In this document: one piece after another, positions 1 through 9,528 of the stretch
How positions within the stretch are numbered: the first letter of the stretch is position 1
Layout of the letters: each line of letters begins with the position of its first letter
From: Planctomonas psychrotolerans
GTDB taxonomy: Bacteria > Actinomycetota > Actinomycetes > Actinomycetales > Microbacteriaceae
Length of the DNA: 64,000 bases
Assembly (NCBI RefSeq): GCF_008642235.1
Contig: NZ_SJEV01000001.1
Span: 1,940,400 to 2,004,399 of the forward strand
Reading direction: 5' to 3'
Position numbers and translations under genes: made by a program
The notes under the pieces: generated by a model
What the model was told of the DNA's origin: nothing
Seen by the model: only the letters and a program-made list of their open reading frames with translations
Databases searched by the model: none

Positions 1-9
1 CGATTCGGG

Positions 10-3000
10 ATGAACTTCCCCCTGCCTGCATCCGCCGGCAGCTTCCGCAAAACCGTCGCGACGGGCCTCACGACGGCCCTCCTCGCGGCCGGGCTGGTCG
101 CCGCATCGGCACCGGCCGCCCACGCCGCTCCGGCACCGGGCATCAGCAAGCCGCCCGTGTCGCCGACCCTCTTCGAGGACGGTCGATACATCGTCACCCT
201 CGCGGACGACGCAGCCTCCACCTACGACGGTGGTATCCAGGGCCTCACGGCAACGAAGCCGGAGCCCGGGAACTCCCTGGACGCGCGCACCGCACCGGTC
301 GAGAACTACGTCGAGCACCTCGAGGAGACCCAGAGCGCCGTCGCGGACAGCGTCGGCGCGGACATCGCGTACTCCTACACCCTCGCCCTCAACGGCTTCT
401 CCGCCGATCTCACCGCCGAACAGGCCGCGCGTCTCAGCGCCGACCGCAAGGTCTCCTCGGTGACCCGCGATGAACTGCAGCAGGTGACCGCCACCCCGAG
501 CACCGAGTTCCTCGGACTCGAGGGCGACGACGGCGTCTGGGCCGCCATCGGCGGCGTCGATACCGCAGGCGAGGGCATCGTCCTCGGTGTGCTCGACACC
601 GGGATCGCGCCGGAGAACCCGTCGTTCGCGGGCGAGCCGCTCGGCTACACGCCCGGCGAGGAGCCCTACCGCGCCGGTGAGACCATCGTCTTCGAGAAGG
701 CGGACGGACAGACCTTCTCCGGCGTCTGCGAGACCGGCGCCCAGTTCGGTGCCGATGACTGCAACACCAAGGTGATCGGCGCCCGGTACTACGTCGACGG
801 CTTCGGCGCCGGAAACATCGGGGACGAGACCACCGGTCCGGGCGAGTTCCTGTCCCCGCGCGACGGCGACGGGCACGGCTCGCACACGGCGAGCACCGCC
901 GCGGGCAATCACGACGTCGCCGCGTCGGTCTCCGGCACGGACTTCGGCACCATCTCCGGTGTGGCTCCCGCGGCGAAGATCTCGTCCTACAAGGTCTGCT
1001 GGTCGGGTCCCGACCCGGTCGACACCGCCGACGACGGCTGCGCGACCTCCGACCTGGTCGCCGCCATCGACCAGTCCGTCGCCGACGGCGTCGACGTGAT
1101 CAACTTCTCCATCGGGGGCGGCGCCGCCCAATCGACGATCGAGGTCACCGACGAGGCGTTCCTCGGTGCAGCCGCCGCGGGCATCTTCGTCTCGGCGTCC
1201 GCCGGAAACGCGGGCCCCGGGTCGTCCACGCTCGACAACGCGTCGCCGTGGATCACCACTGTCGCCGCCAGCACCATCCCGAGCTACGAGGCGACCGCCA
1301 CGCTCGGCAACGGTGAGGCCTTCGCCGGTGCATCGATCACGGTCGACGCCACGGACGGTGCCGAGCCGCTCACCGGTCCGCTCGTGACGGCAGCATCGGT
1401 CGCCCTCGACGGCGCCGAGAACCCGAACCTCTGCGGTCCGGGCACGCTCGACCCCGCGCTCGCCGCCGGCACCATCGTGCTCTGCGAGCGGGGCGTCTTC
1501 GCGCGTGTCGACAAGTCGGTCGAGGTGGCCCGCGCGGGCGGCATCGGCATGCTGCTCGTCAACGTGACGCCCGGATCCGTCGACCTCGACGACCACGCCG
1601 TGCCCACGATCCACCTCGACGCGGAGTACTACGACGAGGTCACCGCGTACGCGGAGACCGCGGGTGCCACGGTCACGTTCACGCCGGAGAACACCACCGA
1701 CGTCGTCGTGCCCGCTCCGCAGCTCGCCGGTTTCAGCTCGCGTGGACCGGTGCTCGCCGATGGCAGCGACATCCTGAAGCCGGACATCACGGCGCCCGGT
1801 GTCGCGATCCTCGCCGCCACCGCCAACCAGCAGGACGCGGAGGGCACCTACGCGTTCCTGTCCGGCACCTCGATGGCGGCCCCGCACATCGCGGGACTCG
1901 CGCTGCTCTACCTGGGCGAGAGGCCGGAAGCCGCTCCCTCGGAGATCAAGTCCGCGATGATGACCACCGCGTACGACACGGTGGCGGCGGACGGCTCCGC
2001 GGTCACCGACCCGCTCAGCCAGGGCGCCGGGCACGTCGACCCCACGCGGTTCTTCGAGCCCGGCCTGCTCTACCTCAACGGGCTCGCCGACTGGCTGGCC
2101 TACGCGCAGGGTGCCGGGTACGAGGCCGGAGTCGACCCCATCGACCCGAGCAACCTCAACCTCGCGTCGATCGCGATCGGCTCGCTGACCGCGGCCGAGA
2201 CGGTCACCCGCACCGTGACCTCCACCCAGGCGGGCACGTTCACCGCGTCGATCGACGGCCTCGCCGGCGTGGACGCGGTCGTGTCGCCGAGCACACTCAC
2301 GTTCGGTGCCGCCGGTGAGGAGCAGAGCTACACGGTGACGTTCACCCGCACCGACGCCCCGCTCGACGCCTACGCCACCGGATCGCTGAGCTGGACCAGC
2401 GGCGACACCGTCGTGCGCAGCCCGATCGCCGTTCAGCCGGTGACGCTCGTCGCGCCCGACGAGGTGACCGGCGAGGGCATCGACGGCTCGGTCGACGTGC
2501 AGATCACGCCGGGCGGAACCGGCGACATCCCGCTGGCCGCCACGGGTCTCGCGCCGGGCGTTCGCGTGGCGAACCCCGACGACCCCGGGTCGCCGATCAC
2601 GGGGTCCGGCGCGGCGCGGAGCGAGTTCCTCTACGAGATCGACCTCGCGGCCGGGCTCGACGTGGCCCGCTTCGACCTCGATTCGATCGACGACTCGGCC
2701 GACCTCGACCTCGTGGTGCAGCAGCTGGACGAATCGGGTACCCCGATCGCCCAGTGGGTGTCCGCGACCGCCGCGGCTGACGAGCGGGTCACCATCGAGA
2801 ACCCGGACGCGGCCACCTACCTGGTCATCGCGCTCGTGTACGCCGTGGGAACCGACCAGACGACGGCCGACTTCGTCGTCACGTCATGGTCGCTCGCGCC
2901 CGGAACGGGCGAGGGGAACTTCACCGTCACCCCCGACGTGGTACCCGCGGTGCAGGGCGTTCCCGTCACCTACACGGCGTCGTGGTCCGGACTCGCGCCC

Positions 3001-3648
3001 GAGACGACCTACCTCGGTCTCGTCACCTACGGCGACACCGGACAGGCGACCTACGTGTCGGTGGACTCCGGAGAGGCGACCGAGCCGGAACCGCAGGCGC
3101 CGGTCAACATCGTCGCACCGGAGATCCGCGGGAACGCCGTGGTCGGGAAGAAGCTGACCGCAACGCCGGGCGAGTGGGACACCGAGGGACTGACCTTCGC
3201 GTACCAGTGGTTCGCCGACGGCGTCGCGATCGACGGCGCGACCGACCGCAAGTACCGGGTGACCGCCGCGGACCAGGGCACGGCGATCACCGTGACCGTT
3301 ACCGCCACCGCCGAGGGCCGTCCGGCCGGTACGGCGACCTCCGCCGCTGTCGTCGTGAAGTACGCGGCCACGGTGGCGGTAAACCTCAACCGCTCGGTGC
3401 TGTTCTCCTGGCAGCGCGTGACCGTGGACGTGCGGGTGGACAGCGCGGCCGAGGCCGCGCCCACCGGAACGGCCGTGGTGCACGCCGGCGGACGGAGCTA
3501 CGACGTCGCTCTCGACGAGTCGGGCCGCGGTCGGGTGACCCTGCCCGCGTACCGTGGTGGCATCTACCTGGTGAACGCGACCTACTCGGGTGACGATCTC
3601 ACCGCGGGCGGCACGAGCGCGTACCGGTTGTTCTGGGTGCTGTTCTAG
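10..3648 (+). CDS. Secreted S8 family subtilisin-like serine protease, multidomain
   Basis: A 1212-residue exported protease, probably cell-surface or extracellular. The first 40 or so residues form a signal peptide (basic start, hydrophobic core, AHA cleavage site). An inhibitor I9-type propeptide follows (about 45-155). The S8 domain (about 185-660) has the full triad: Asp196 in VLDTG, His289 in DGHGSHT and Ser621 in SGTSMAAPH. A PA insert lies between His and Ser (about 430-550), as in cucumisin/C5a-peptidase-like subtilases. Downstream are an Fn3-like domain (about 700-815), a region resembling a pre-peptidase C-terminal domain (about 855-965) and two Ig-like domains (about 1035-1110 and 1115-1212). 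There is no LPXTG or transmembrane anchor. The ATG lies 10 bases from the window edge, so the promoter is not visible. The substrate cannot be inferred. Confidence 0.93.
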   Translation: MNFPLPASAGSFRKTVATGLTTALLAAGLVAASAPAAHAAPAPGISKPPVSPTLFEDGRYIVTLADDAASTYDGGIQGLTATKPEPGNSLDARTAPVENYVEHLEETQSAVADSVGADIAYSYTLALNGFSADLTAEQAARLSADRKVSSVTRDELQQVTATPSTEFLGLEGDDGVWAAIGGVDTAGEGIVLGVLDTGIAPENPSFAGEPLGYTPGEEPYRAGETIVFEKADGQTFSGVCETGAQFGADDCNTKVIGARYYVDGFGAGNIGDETTGPGEFLSPRDGDGHGSHTASTAAGNHDVAASVSGTDFGTISGVAPAAKISSYKVCWSGPDPVDTADDGCATSDLVAAIDQSVADGVDVINFSIGGGAAQSTIEVTDEAFLGAAAAGIFVSASAGNAGPGSSTLDNASPWITTVAASTIPSYEATATLGNGEAFAGASITVDATDGAEPLTGPLVTAASVALDGAENPNLCGPGTLDPALAAGTIVLCERGVFARVDKSVEVARAGGIGMLLVNVTPGSVDLDDHAVPTIHLDAEYYDEVTAYAETAGATVTFTPENTTDVVVPAPQLAGFSSRGPVLADGSDILKPDITAPGVAILAATANQQDAEGTYAFLSGTSMAAPHIAGLALLYLGERPEAAPSEIKSAMMTTAYDTVAADGSAVTDPLSQGAGHVDPTRFFEPGLLYLNGLADWLAYAQGAGYEAGVDPIDPSNLNLASIAIGSLTAAETVTRTVTSTQAGTFTASIDGLAGVDAVVSPSTLTFGAAGEEQSYTVTFTRTDAPLDAYATGSLSWTSGDTVVRSPIAVQPVTLVAPDEVTGEGIDGSVDVQITPGGTGDIPLAATGLAPGVRVANPDDPGSPITGSGAARSEFLYEIDLAAGLDVARFDLDSIDDSADLDLVVQQLDESGTPIAQWVSATAAADERVTIENPDAATYLVIALVYAVGTDQTTADFVVTSWSLAPGTGEGNFTVTPDVVPAVQGVPVTYTASWSGLAPETTYLGLVTYGDTGQATYVSVDSGEATEPEPQAPVNIVAPEIRGNAVVGKKLTATPGEWDTEGLTFAYQWFADGVAIDGATDRKYRVTAADQGTAITVTVTATAEGRPAGTATSAAVVVKYAATVAVNLNRSVLFSWQRVTVDVRVDSAAEAAPTGTAVVHAGGRSYDVALDESGRGRVTLPAYRGGIYLVNATYSGDDLTAGGTSAYRLFWVLF

Positions 3649-3666
3649 GCGTCGGATAGGCGAGGA

Positions 3667-3694
3667 GGGGGCGGATGTCACGACATCCGCCCCC
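3667..3694 (+). terminator. Terminator after the subtilase gene
   Basis: A perfect 12-bp inverted repeat (arms 3667-3678 and 3683-3694, four-base loop) starts 18 bases after the protease stop codon. It is GC-rich and followed by a short pyrimidine run, not a long T tract, which is typical of actinobacterial intrinsic terminators. Confidence 0.75.
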
Positions 3695-3717
3695 TTCGTC
3701 GTTGTAGCCTTCCGGGC

Positions 3718-4161
3718 ATGGGTGGCGCACCGGATCGGTCGGCGAGGCCCGAGGCCGCCCCGCGGTCGCGCGCCCGCATCCTCTTCGCCGCACCCGCGAT
3801 CGTGGTGCTCGGCCTCACGCTGCGTTTCGGGCTTCCGGATGCTGCGGCCGACCCCCTGGGCGGCGCCTGCTACGCGCTCCTGGTGTACGTCCTCGTGGCA
3901 TTCCTCGCGCCCCGGGCGTCCCGCTGGCTTCTCGGGGGAGTCGCGCTCACGATCTGCGTCGGCATCGAGCTCTTCCAGCTGACGGCGATACCGGCCCGTT
4001 TGGCCGACGCGGTGCCGCCGGTCGCCCTCGTGCTCGGCAGCGGGTACTCCGCCGCCGACCTGCCGCCCTACCTCGCCGGAGCCTTTCTCGCGGTGCTGCT
4101 CGACCGGTTCCTCCGCCCGCAGAGCGGGCGGGGGCGGGCGCGTGCCGGTCAGTCCAGGTAG
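3718..4161 (+). CDS. DUF2809 family small integral membrane protein
   Basis: A 147-residue membrane protein with about four hydrophobic segments (roughly 23-42, 48-66, 72-92 and 112-130). The spacing and the central VGIELFQL segment match the DUF2809 family, whose function is unknown. A hexamer TAGCCT (3705-3710) ends seven bases before the ATG, so the mRNA is probably leaderless. The last 13 bases overlap the end of the convergent nuclease gene. The arginine/glycine-rich C-terminus lies in this overlap and may be poorly conserved. Confidence 0.75.
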   Translation: MGGAPDRSARPEAAPRSRARILFAAPAIVVLGLTLRFGLPDAAADPLGGACYALLVYVLVAFLAPRASRWLLGGVALTICVGIELFQLTAIPARLADAVPPVALVLGSGYSAADLPPYLAGAFLAVLLDRFLRPQSGRGRARAGQSR

Positions 4162-4820
4162 TCGGCCGAGACCAGGATCGGCATGTGGTCGGACTTGCCG
4201 CTCGGCAGTGTCTCGACGCTGGTGATCGAGAGGTCGGCCGACGTGACGAAGTCGAAGTGACCCTTGAAGAACTTGTAGCGCGTGTAGGTGGTGCGGTCGC
4301 TGAGCGACAGGTCGTATCCCGACTCCTGCACGTGCGAGTTCAGCCGGGTGGTGAAGAAGGGGTAGTTGTAGTCGCCCACCATCAGCTGCGGCAGGTCGGC
4401 CCCGAGTCCGCGGAGCTCCGCGTGCGCGGCGCTGATCTGGTGGCGGCGCAGCGAGTTGCGGGCGGTGAGCGGCGCGGCGTGGAACGACGCCACCACGAGT
4501 TCCCGGTCGGCCTCGATGTCCCTCAGCCGGGTGCCGATCAGCCGCTCGTGCGCGGGGGTGAGGATGTGGTCGTGCAGCGACTTCTTCAACGCGAAGGACT
4601 CCGTCTTCACCGCGGTGAACCGATCGCGCCGGTAGTAGATGGCGAGCCCCAGCCGGTTGCGCTTGGTCGAGTCGGCGAGGTGCAGTGGTCCCACCTCAGC
4701 CGGCAGCGCCGCGGTGTCGCACTCCTGGAGGCAGAGCACGTCGAGTTCGAAGCCGTCGGCGAGGGCGGTGAGCTCGTTGCTCGCGTTGTTCTTGCGGAGG
4801 TTGTAGCTGATGACTCGGAT
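4149..4820 (-). CDS. Endonuclease/exonuclease/phosphatase (EEP) family hydrolase
   Basis: About 223 residues of the EEP (DNase I/exonuclease III-like) fold. Family motifs occur in order: ISYNLRK at the N-terminus, CLQECD (metal-binding Glu), VGDYNYPF and the C-terminal SDHMPI. The phosphodiester or phosphomonoester substrate cannot be told. The start is odd. Homology suggests translation begins immediately before RVISYN, but that codon is ATC (4818-4820), preceded by an AGAGGA ribosome-binding-like sequence. No ATG, GTG or TTG lies in frame between here and the upstream purU stop. The next GTG (4737-4739) would remove the first conserved motif. It follows purU by 62 bases on the same strand. 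Confidence 0.75.
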   Translation of the reverse strand: MRVISYNLRKNNASNELTALADGFELDVLCLQECDTAALPAEVGPLHLADSTKRNRLGLAIYYRRDRFTAVKTESFALKKSLHDHILTPAHERLIGTRLRDIEADRELVVASFHAAPLTARNSLRRHQISAAHAELRGLGADLPQLMVGDYNYPFFTTRLNSHVQESGYDLSLSDRTTYTRYKFFKGHFDFVTSADLSITSVETLPSGKSDHMPILVSADYLD

Positions 4821-4882
4821 GGGAACTGTCCTCTGAGCTGCGATCGACGAACGGAAGCAAATTCTACCCTCGGCCGGGCGGC

Positions 4883-5746
4883 CTACCTGAAGATGATGGT
4901 GCGTGCGCCGTCGAGCAGCACGCGCCCCTCGGCGAACCACTTCACGGCCTGGGTGAGCGTGCGGGACTCCTCGTCCTGACCGATCGCCACGAGCTCCTGC
5001 GGCGTGCGGGAGTGATCGACCCGCACCACGTTCTGCTCGATGATCGGTCCCTCGTCGAGGTCGCTCGTCACGAAGTGCGCCGTGGCGCCGATGAGCTTCA
5101 CCCCGCGCGCATGGGCCTGCTTGTACGGGTTGGCGCCCTTGAACCCCGGCAGGAAGGAGTGGTGGATGTTGATGATGCGGCCGCTCAGCCGTTCGCACAG
5201 CTCGGGGGAGAGGATCTGCATGTACCGCGCGAGCACCACGAGTTCGATGTCGTGCTCCTCGACCGCGTGCAGGATCCTCGACTCGAGGGCCGCCTTGCTC
5301 GCCGCGTCGGTGACGGGTCGATGCTCGAACGGCACCCCGTAGAAGCTCGCGAGATCGCCCAGCACATCGTGATTGCTCAGCACGAGCGGGATCTCGACGG
5401 GCAGCTGCCCGGCCCGCTGGCGGAAGAGGAGGTCGTTCACGCAGTGCGCCGCGGTCGACCCGAGCACCAGGGTGCGCAACGGCCGACCGACGGTGTCGAG
5501 CAATTCGGTCATCCGGTAGCGCTCCAGCACCGGGGCGAGCGCCTCGGCGAACTCCTGCCGGGTCGCCTCCGACTCGACCTGCAGGCGCATGAAGAACCGC
5601 CCGGTGTCCGCACTGGAGAACTGCTGCGACTCGGTGATGTTGCCGCGCGCCCGCACCACGGCGCCGCTCACCGCGTGCACGATGCCGGGTGCGTCGTCGC
5701 AGACGAGGGAGAGGACCCAGTGGGTGAGCGATGGCGCAGAAGTCAT
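4883..5746 (-). CDS. purU: Formyltetrahydrofolate deformylase
   Basis: 287 residues. The enzyme hydrolyses 10-formyl-tetrahydrofolate to THF and formate, balancing one-carbon pools. An N-terminal ACT domain (about 8-85) precedes a formyltransferase domain (about 90-285). The catalytic set is intact: Asn193 and His195 in NIHHSFLP, and Asp231 in TSDLDEGPI, with the 38-residue Asn-Asp spacing found in GAR transformylase. A TATCCT hexamer (5753-5758, reverse strand) ends six bases upstream of the ATG, consistent with a leaderless mRNA. The one-carbon genes glyA-folD lie about 1.5 kb away on the other strand. Confidence 0.95.
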   Translation of the reverse strand: MTSAPSLTHWVLSLVCDDAPGIVHAVSGAVVRARGNITESQQFSSADTGRFFMRLQVESEATRQEFAEALAPVLERYRMTELLDTVGRPLRTLVLGSTAAHCVNDLLFRQRAGQLPVEIPLVLSNHDVLGDLASFYGVPFEHRPVTDAASKAALESRILHAVEEHDIELVVLARYMQILSPELCERLSGRIINIHHSFLPGFKGANPYKQAHARGVKLIGATAHFVTSDLDEGPIIEQNVVRVDHSRTPQELVAIGQDEESRTLTQAVKWFAEGRVLLDGARTIIFR

Positions 5747-5863
5747 CCGTTCAGGATAGGCGGACCCGAACGCCGCTGAGCGTTAGACTGACTCCTGGTC
5801 GGCGGATCTCGTGCGGCCCCGGGACGAGTCTCCCGCCTTTCTCCCGCTTCGGATGTTCCTCGC

Positions 5864-7093
5864 GTGTCTGTGACCTCTTCCGTCGCCACCCCGGCGCCGA
5901 CCGTTCCCCGCTTTCCCTATCTGGCGTTGATCATGCTCGGGGTGGCGATCTTCTTGAACGTGACCATCGAGATGGTGCCCACCGGGCTGCTGACGCTGAT
6001 GAGCGACGACCTCGACGTGAGCGAGTCGAGCGTGGGCCTTCTCGTCACCGTGTTCGCCTTCACCGTCGTGGTCACCAGCGCACCGCTCGTGGCCCTGACC
6101 CGGCGTCTGCCGCGGCACGCGCTCGTGGTCGGCGTGCTGGCCGTTTTCGCGGCGAGCAGCGCGCTCACCGCCGTCGCCCCGACGTACGAGCTGGTGGTCG
6201 CGTCGCGGATCGTCGGCGGACTCGCCCACGGCGTGTTCTGGTCGGTGGTGGGGGCCTACTCCGCGTACCTGGTGCCGAAGGAGCAGCTCGGCCGGGCGGT
6301 GTCGATCACCCTCGGCGGCGGTTCCCTCGCCTTCGTGCTCGGGGTGCCCCTCGGCACCGCCCTCGGGCAGTGGTTCGGCTGGCGGGCGACCTTCGGTTCC
6401 CTCGCCGCCCTCGTGGCGGTGGGCGCGCTGCTGGTGTGGCGCTTCCTGCCCCGCGTGGACCACCTCGCCGCCGCGGACTCCGAGGCGGCCGCTCGCGTCG
6501 ACGAGCCGCGTCGGCGGGACCACTCGATCGCCGCCGTCGCGGTGATCTGCGTGCTCACCGCCCTGCTGATGGTGGGTCAGTACACCTTCTACACGTACAT
6601 CACGCCGTTCTTCCTGCGGGAGGTGGGCGTGGGAACTGCGGCGATCAGTCCGCTCCTCCTCACCTACGGCGTGGCCGGCGCGGTGGGGCTCGCCCTGGTG
6701 GGCGCCTACTTCGGCCGTTGGCCGCGCGTGAGTCTCGTCGGGACCCTCGTGCTCGCGCTCGTGGTCGTCGCGACGCTCGGCACCTTCCCGGCGATGGTTC
6801 CGCTGGCCGTGCTCTGCTTCGCGATCTGGGGACTCGTGCTCGGGGGGCTGCCGGCGTTGCTGCAGACCCGTCTGCTGCACGCCGCGCCCGCGCGCATCCG
6901 CGACACGTCGAGCGCGTTCTTCACCACCTCGTTCAACATCGGCATCGGCGGCGGTGCTCTGGTCGGCGCTCTCGTGCTCGACTCGTTCGGGCTCGCGACG
7001 ATCCCGTTCGTGTACGTCGGCATCCTCGTCGTCGCGCTCGTCGTGCTGCTCGGCACCGACGTGCTGCTCCGTCGTCCCCTGCGGACGCAGTAG
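5864..7093 (+). CDS. MFS transporter, DHA1-type
   Basis: 409 residues with about twelve hydrophobic helices and a central cytoplasmic loop near residues 195-220. The fold and motifs match the major facilitator superfamily drug:H+ antiporter-1 (arabinose efflux-like) group. A motif-A-like segment, LTRRLPRHALVVG, lies between helices 2 and 3. It is probably a secondary exporter of sugars or small toxic molecules; the substrate is not predictable. The GTG start at 5864 was chosen because it precedes the Thr/Pro-rich cytoplasmic tail and the first helix (about 17-40). It appears to be a single-gene unit. Confidence 0.85.
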   Translation: MSVTSSVATPAPTVPRFPYLALIMLGVAIFLNVTIEMVPTGLLTLMSDDLDVSESSVGLLVTVFAFTVVVTSAPLVALTRRLPRHALVVGVLAVFAASSALTAVAPTYELVVASRIVGGLAHGVFWSVVGAYSAYLVPKEQLGRAVSITLGGGSLAFVLGVPLGTALGQWFGWRATFGSLAALVAVGALLVWRFLPRVDHLAAADSEAAARVDEPRRRDHSIAAVAVICVLTALLMVGQYTFYTYITPFFLREVGVGTAAISPLLLTYGVAGAVGLALVGAYFGRWPRVSLVGTLVLALVVVATLGTFPAMVPLAVLCFAIWGLVLGGLPALLQTRLLHAAPARIRDTSSAFFTTSFNIGIGGGALVGALVLDSFGLATIPFVYVGILVVALVVLLGTDVLLRRPLRTQ

Positions 7094-7159
7094 CGGGCGG
7101 GACGCTCGCGTCGAGGCCGCCCCTCACCCGGCGCGCGGACCCCTGCTGATATGGTGGAG

Positions 7160-7240
7160 AACGTCGCGACTGGCGTTCGGATGGGGCACCATCGGGGAGC
7201 GACTTACACGGTTCGTGGCCGTACGCCTGGGCCACGACGA
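7160..7240 (+). promoter_or_regulatory. ZTP/ZMP (pfl) riboswitch upstream of glyA-folD
   Basis: The leader contains the core of the ZTP riboswitch in the right order: CGCGACTGGCG (7165-7175), then ACCATCGGGGAGCGAC (7188-7203), then the pseudoknot strand TACGCCTGGGCCA (7222-7234). The CGCCUGGGC element near the 3' end and the CGGGGAGC turn are diagnostic of the pfl motif. These riboswitches sense ZTP/ZMP, alarmones of folate one-carbon shortage, and normally control glyA, folD and purH. That is exactly the operon that follows. Confidence 0.88.
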
Positions 7241-7311
7241 CTCCCGCCGTGCGTGCGTCGGGATGCCTGTTCCCCTCTGATCCGTGCCCGCATCCATCCT
7301 CAAGGAGCACC

Positions 7312-8613
7312 GTGCCCTCCGAAACCCTCTCCTCCACCTTCACCGCGCCTCTCTCCGAGGTCGATCCCGAGATCGCCGCCGTACTCGAGCAGGAACTCGG
7401 CCGCCAGCGCGGCACCCTCGAGATGATCGCCAGCGAGAACTTCGTGCCCCGGGCCGTACTCGAGTCGCAGGGCTCCGTGCTCACGAACAAGTACGCCGAG
7501 GGGTACCCCGGCCGGCGGTACTACGGCGGATGCGAGTTCGTCGACGTGGCGGAACAGCTCGCCATCGACCGCGCGAAGGCGCTGTTCGGCGCGCAGTACG
7601 CGAACGTGCAGCCGCACTCCGGCGCCTCCGCCAACGCCGCCGTTCTCGCCGCCATCGCCACGCCGGGCGACACCATCCTCGGCCTCGAGCTCGCCCACGG
7701 GGGCCACCTCACCCACGGCATGAAGCTCAACTTCTCCGGCAAGCTCTACAACGCGACCAGCTACGGGGTCGACCCTGAAACCTTCCGCGTGGACATGAAC
7801 GTCGTGCGCGATCGTGCGCTGGAGCACCGCCCGCGGGTCATCATCGCCGGCTGGTCGGCCTACAGCCGCCAGCTCGACTTCGCCGCCTTCCGCGACATCG
7901 CCGACGAGGTCGGCGCCACGCTGTGGGTCGACATGGCGCACTTCGCCGGGCTGGTCGCGGCGGGCCTGCACCCGTCGCCCATTCCGCACGCCGACGTCGT
8001 CAGCTCCACCGTGCACAAGACCCTCGCCGGTCCGCGCTCCGGCGTGATCCTGAGCCGGGACACCGAGCTGGCCAAGAAGCTGAACTCGGCCGTGTTCCCC
8101 GGGCAGCAGGGCGGACCGCTCATGCACGTCATCGCGGCGAAGGCCACCGCGTTCAAGCTCGCCGGTGAGCCCGAGTTCGTCGACCGTCAGCAGCGCACGA
8201 TCAGCGGCGCGCAGCGCGTGGCCGAGCGACTCGTCGCCACCGACTCGACCGATGCCGGACTCAGCGTGCTGACCGGCGGCACCGACGTGCACCTGGTGCT
8301 CGCCGACCTGCGGAACGCCGCCGTCGACGGCAAGCAGGCCGAGGACCTGCTGCACGATGTGGGCATCACGGTCAACCGCAACGCGGTTCCGTTCGATCCG
8401 CGCCCGCCCATGGTCACGTCCGGAGTGCGGATCGGTACCGCCGCCCTCGCCACGCGCGGGTTCGGCGACGAGGAGTTCACCGAGGTGGCGGACATCATCG
8501 CGTCCGCGCTGCAGCCGTCGCCCGACGTCGCCGCGCTGCGCGGCAGGGTCGCGGCACTGACCGATGCCTTCCCGCTGTACCCGGGACTCACCGCCTCGGG
8601 AGCGACCGCATGA
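7312..8613 (+). CDS. glyA: Serine hydroxymethyltransferase
   Basis: 433 residues. This PLP enzyme interconverts serine plus THF with glycine plus 5,10-methylene-THF. The PLP lysine is Lys236 in [13 protein letters not shown]. The N-terminal SENFVP and YPGRRYYGG motifs are intact. The start is GTG at 7312: a clear AAGGAG (7302-7307) lies four bases upstream, whereas the longer in-frame reading from 7249 runs into the riboswitch leader. The stop overlaps the folD start by four bases (ATGA), so the two are translationally coupled. Control is by the ZTP riboswitch just upstream. Confidence 0.96.
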   Translation: MPSETLSSTFTAPLSEVDPEIAAVLEQELGRQRGTLEMIASENFVPRAVLESQGSVLTNKYAEGYPGRRYYGGCEFVDVAEQLAIDRAKALFGAQYANVQPHSGASANAAVLAAIATPGDTILGLELAHGGHLTHGMKLNFSGKLYNATSYGVDPETFRVDMNVVRDRALEHRPRVIIAGWSAYSRQLDFAAFRDIADEVGATLWVDMAHFAGLVAAGLHPSPIPHADVVSSTVHKTLAGPRSGVILSRDTELAKKLNSAVFPGQQGGPLMHVIAAKATAFKLAGEPEFVDRQQRTISGAQRVAERLVATDSTDAGLSVLTGGTDVHLVLADLRNAAVDGKQAEDLLHDVGITVNRNAVPFDPRPPMVTSGVRIGTAALATRGFGDEEFTEVADIIASALQPSPDVAALRGRVAALTDAFPLYPGLTASGATA

Positions 8614-9497
8614 CGGCCCGCATCCTCGACGGCAACGCCACCGCCGCGGCCGTCAAGAACGAGCTCGCCGACCGGATCTCCGCGCTGAAGGCGCGGGGCA
8701 TCACCCCGGGGCTCGGCACCCTCCTCGTGGGCGACGACCCGGGGTCGCGGTCGTACGTCGCGGGCAAGCACCGGGACTGCGCCGAGGTGGGCATCACCTC
8801 GATCCGGGTGGACCTTCCGGCCACGGCCTCCGAGGACGATGTGCGCGCCGCCATCAGCGAACTGAACGCCGACCCGGCGGTCACCGGCTACATCGTCCAG
8901 CTGCCGCTGCCCGCGGGCATCGACGAGAACGCCATGCTCGAACTGATGGACCCGTCGAAGGACGCCGACGGCCTGCACCCCACCAACCTGGGCAGGCTCG
9001 TGCTGAACGTCGATGCGGCAGCCGGGGGAGACGCCTTCCCGCTGCCCTGCACGCCCGCCGGCATCGTGGAGATGCTCGAGCGGTCCGATATCCCGATCCG
9101 CGGGAGCCACGTCGTGGTCGTGGGCCGTGGGCTCACCGTGGGTCGCCCGCTCGGCCTCGTGCTCACCCGTAAGGGACTCGACGCGACGGTCACGCTCACC
9201 CACTCCCGCACGGTCGATCTGGCGGCGGAGGTGCGGCGGGCGGACATCGTCGTCGCCGCGGTCGGCGTGCCCGGGCTCATCCAGGCCGACTGGCTGAAGC
9301 CGGGTGCGGCGGTGCTCGACGTGGGCATCAGTCGCACGCTGAACGCCGACACGGGGAAGGGCAAGCTGACCGGGGACGTGGACCCCGCCGCGGCGGATGT
9401 GGCCGGCTGGCTGTCGCCCGTGCCGGGCGGCGTCGGTCCGATGACCCGCGCCATGCTGCTCGCGAACGTGGTGGCCGCCGCCGAACGCGACGCCTGA
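8610..9497 (+). CDS. folD: Bifunctional methylene-THF dehydrogenase/methenyl-THF cyclohydrolase
   Basis: 295 residues. FolD oxidises 5,10-methylene-THF (NADP-dependent) and hydrolyses methenyl-THF to 10-formyl-THF. Catalytic Tyr49 and Lys53 sit in SYVAGKH. The signatures VQLPLP, DADGLHP, PCTPAGI and the cofactor-site [11 protein letters not shown] are all present. It overlaps glyA by four bases. The gene completes a short serine-to-formyl-THF module under riboswitch control, with PurU encoded nearby to run the reverse deformylation. Confidence 0.96.
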   Translation: MTARILDGNATAAAVKNELADRISALKARGITPGLGTLLVGDDPGSRSYVAGKHRDCAEVGITSIRVDLPATASEDDVRAAISELNADPAVTGYIVQLPLPAGIDENAMLELMDPSKDADGLHPTNLGRLVLNVDAAAGGDAFPLPCTPAGIVEMLERSDIPIRGSHVVVVGRGLTVGRPLGLVLTRKGLDATVTLTHSRTVDLAAEVRRADIVVAAVGVPGLIQADWLKPGAAVLDVGISRTLNADTGKGKLTGDVDPAAADVAGWLSPVPGGVGPMTRAMLLANVVAAAERDA

Positions 9498-9528
9498 TCC
9501 CGCGGGGCGGGGTCGCGCCGATCAGGCG
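9491..9528. terminator. Bidirectional terminator between folD and pxpC
   Basis: A perfect 9-bp inverted repeat (9491-9499 and 9520-9528) with a GC-rich 20-base interior spans both converging stop codons. Its position fits a shared terminator, though the loop is long and there is no T tract. Confidence 0.5.

Noticed and set aside
4149-5198. A single long reverse-strand frame joining purU sequence to the nuclease
   Set aside because: The upstream half is an out-of-frame shadow of purU, whose own frame is complete with all catalytic residues.
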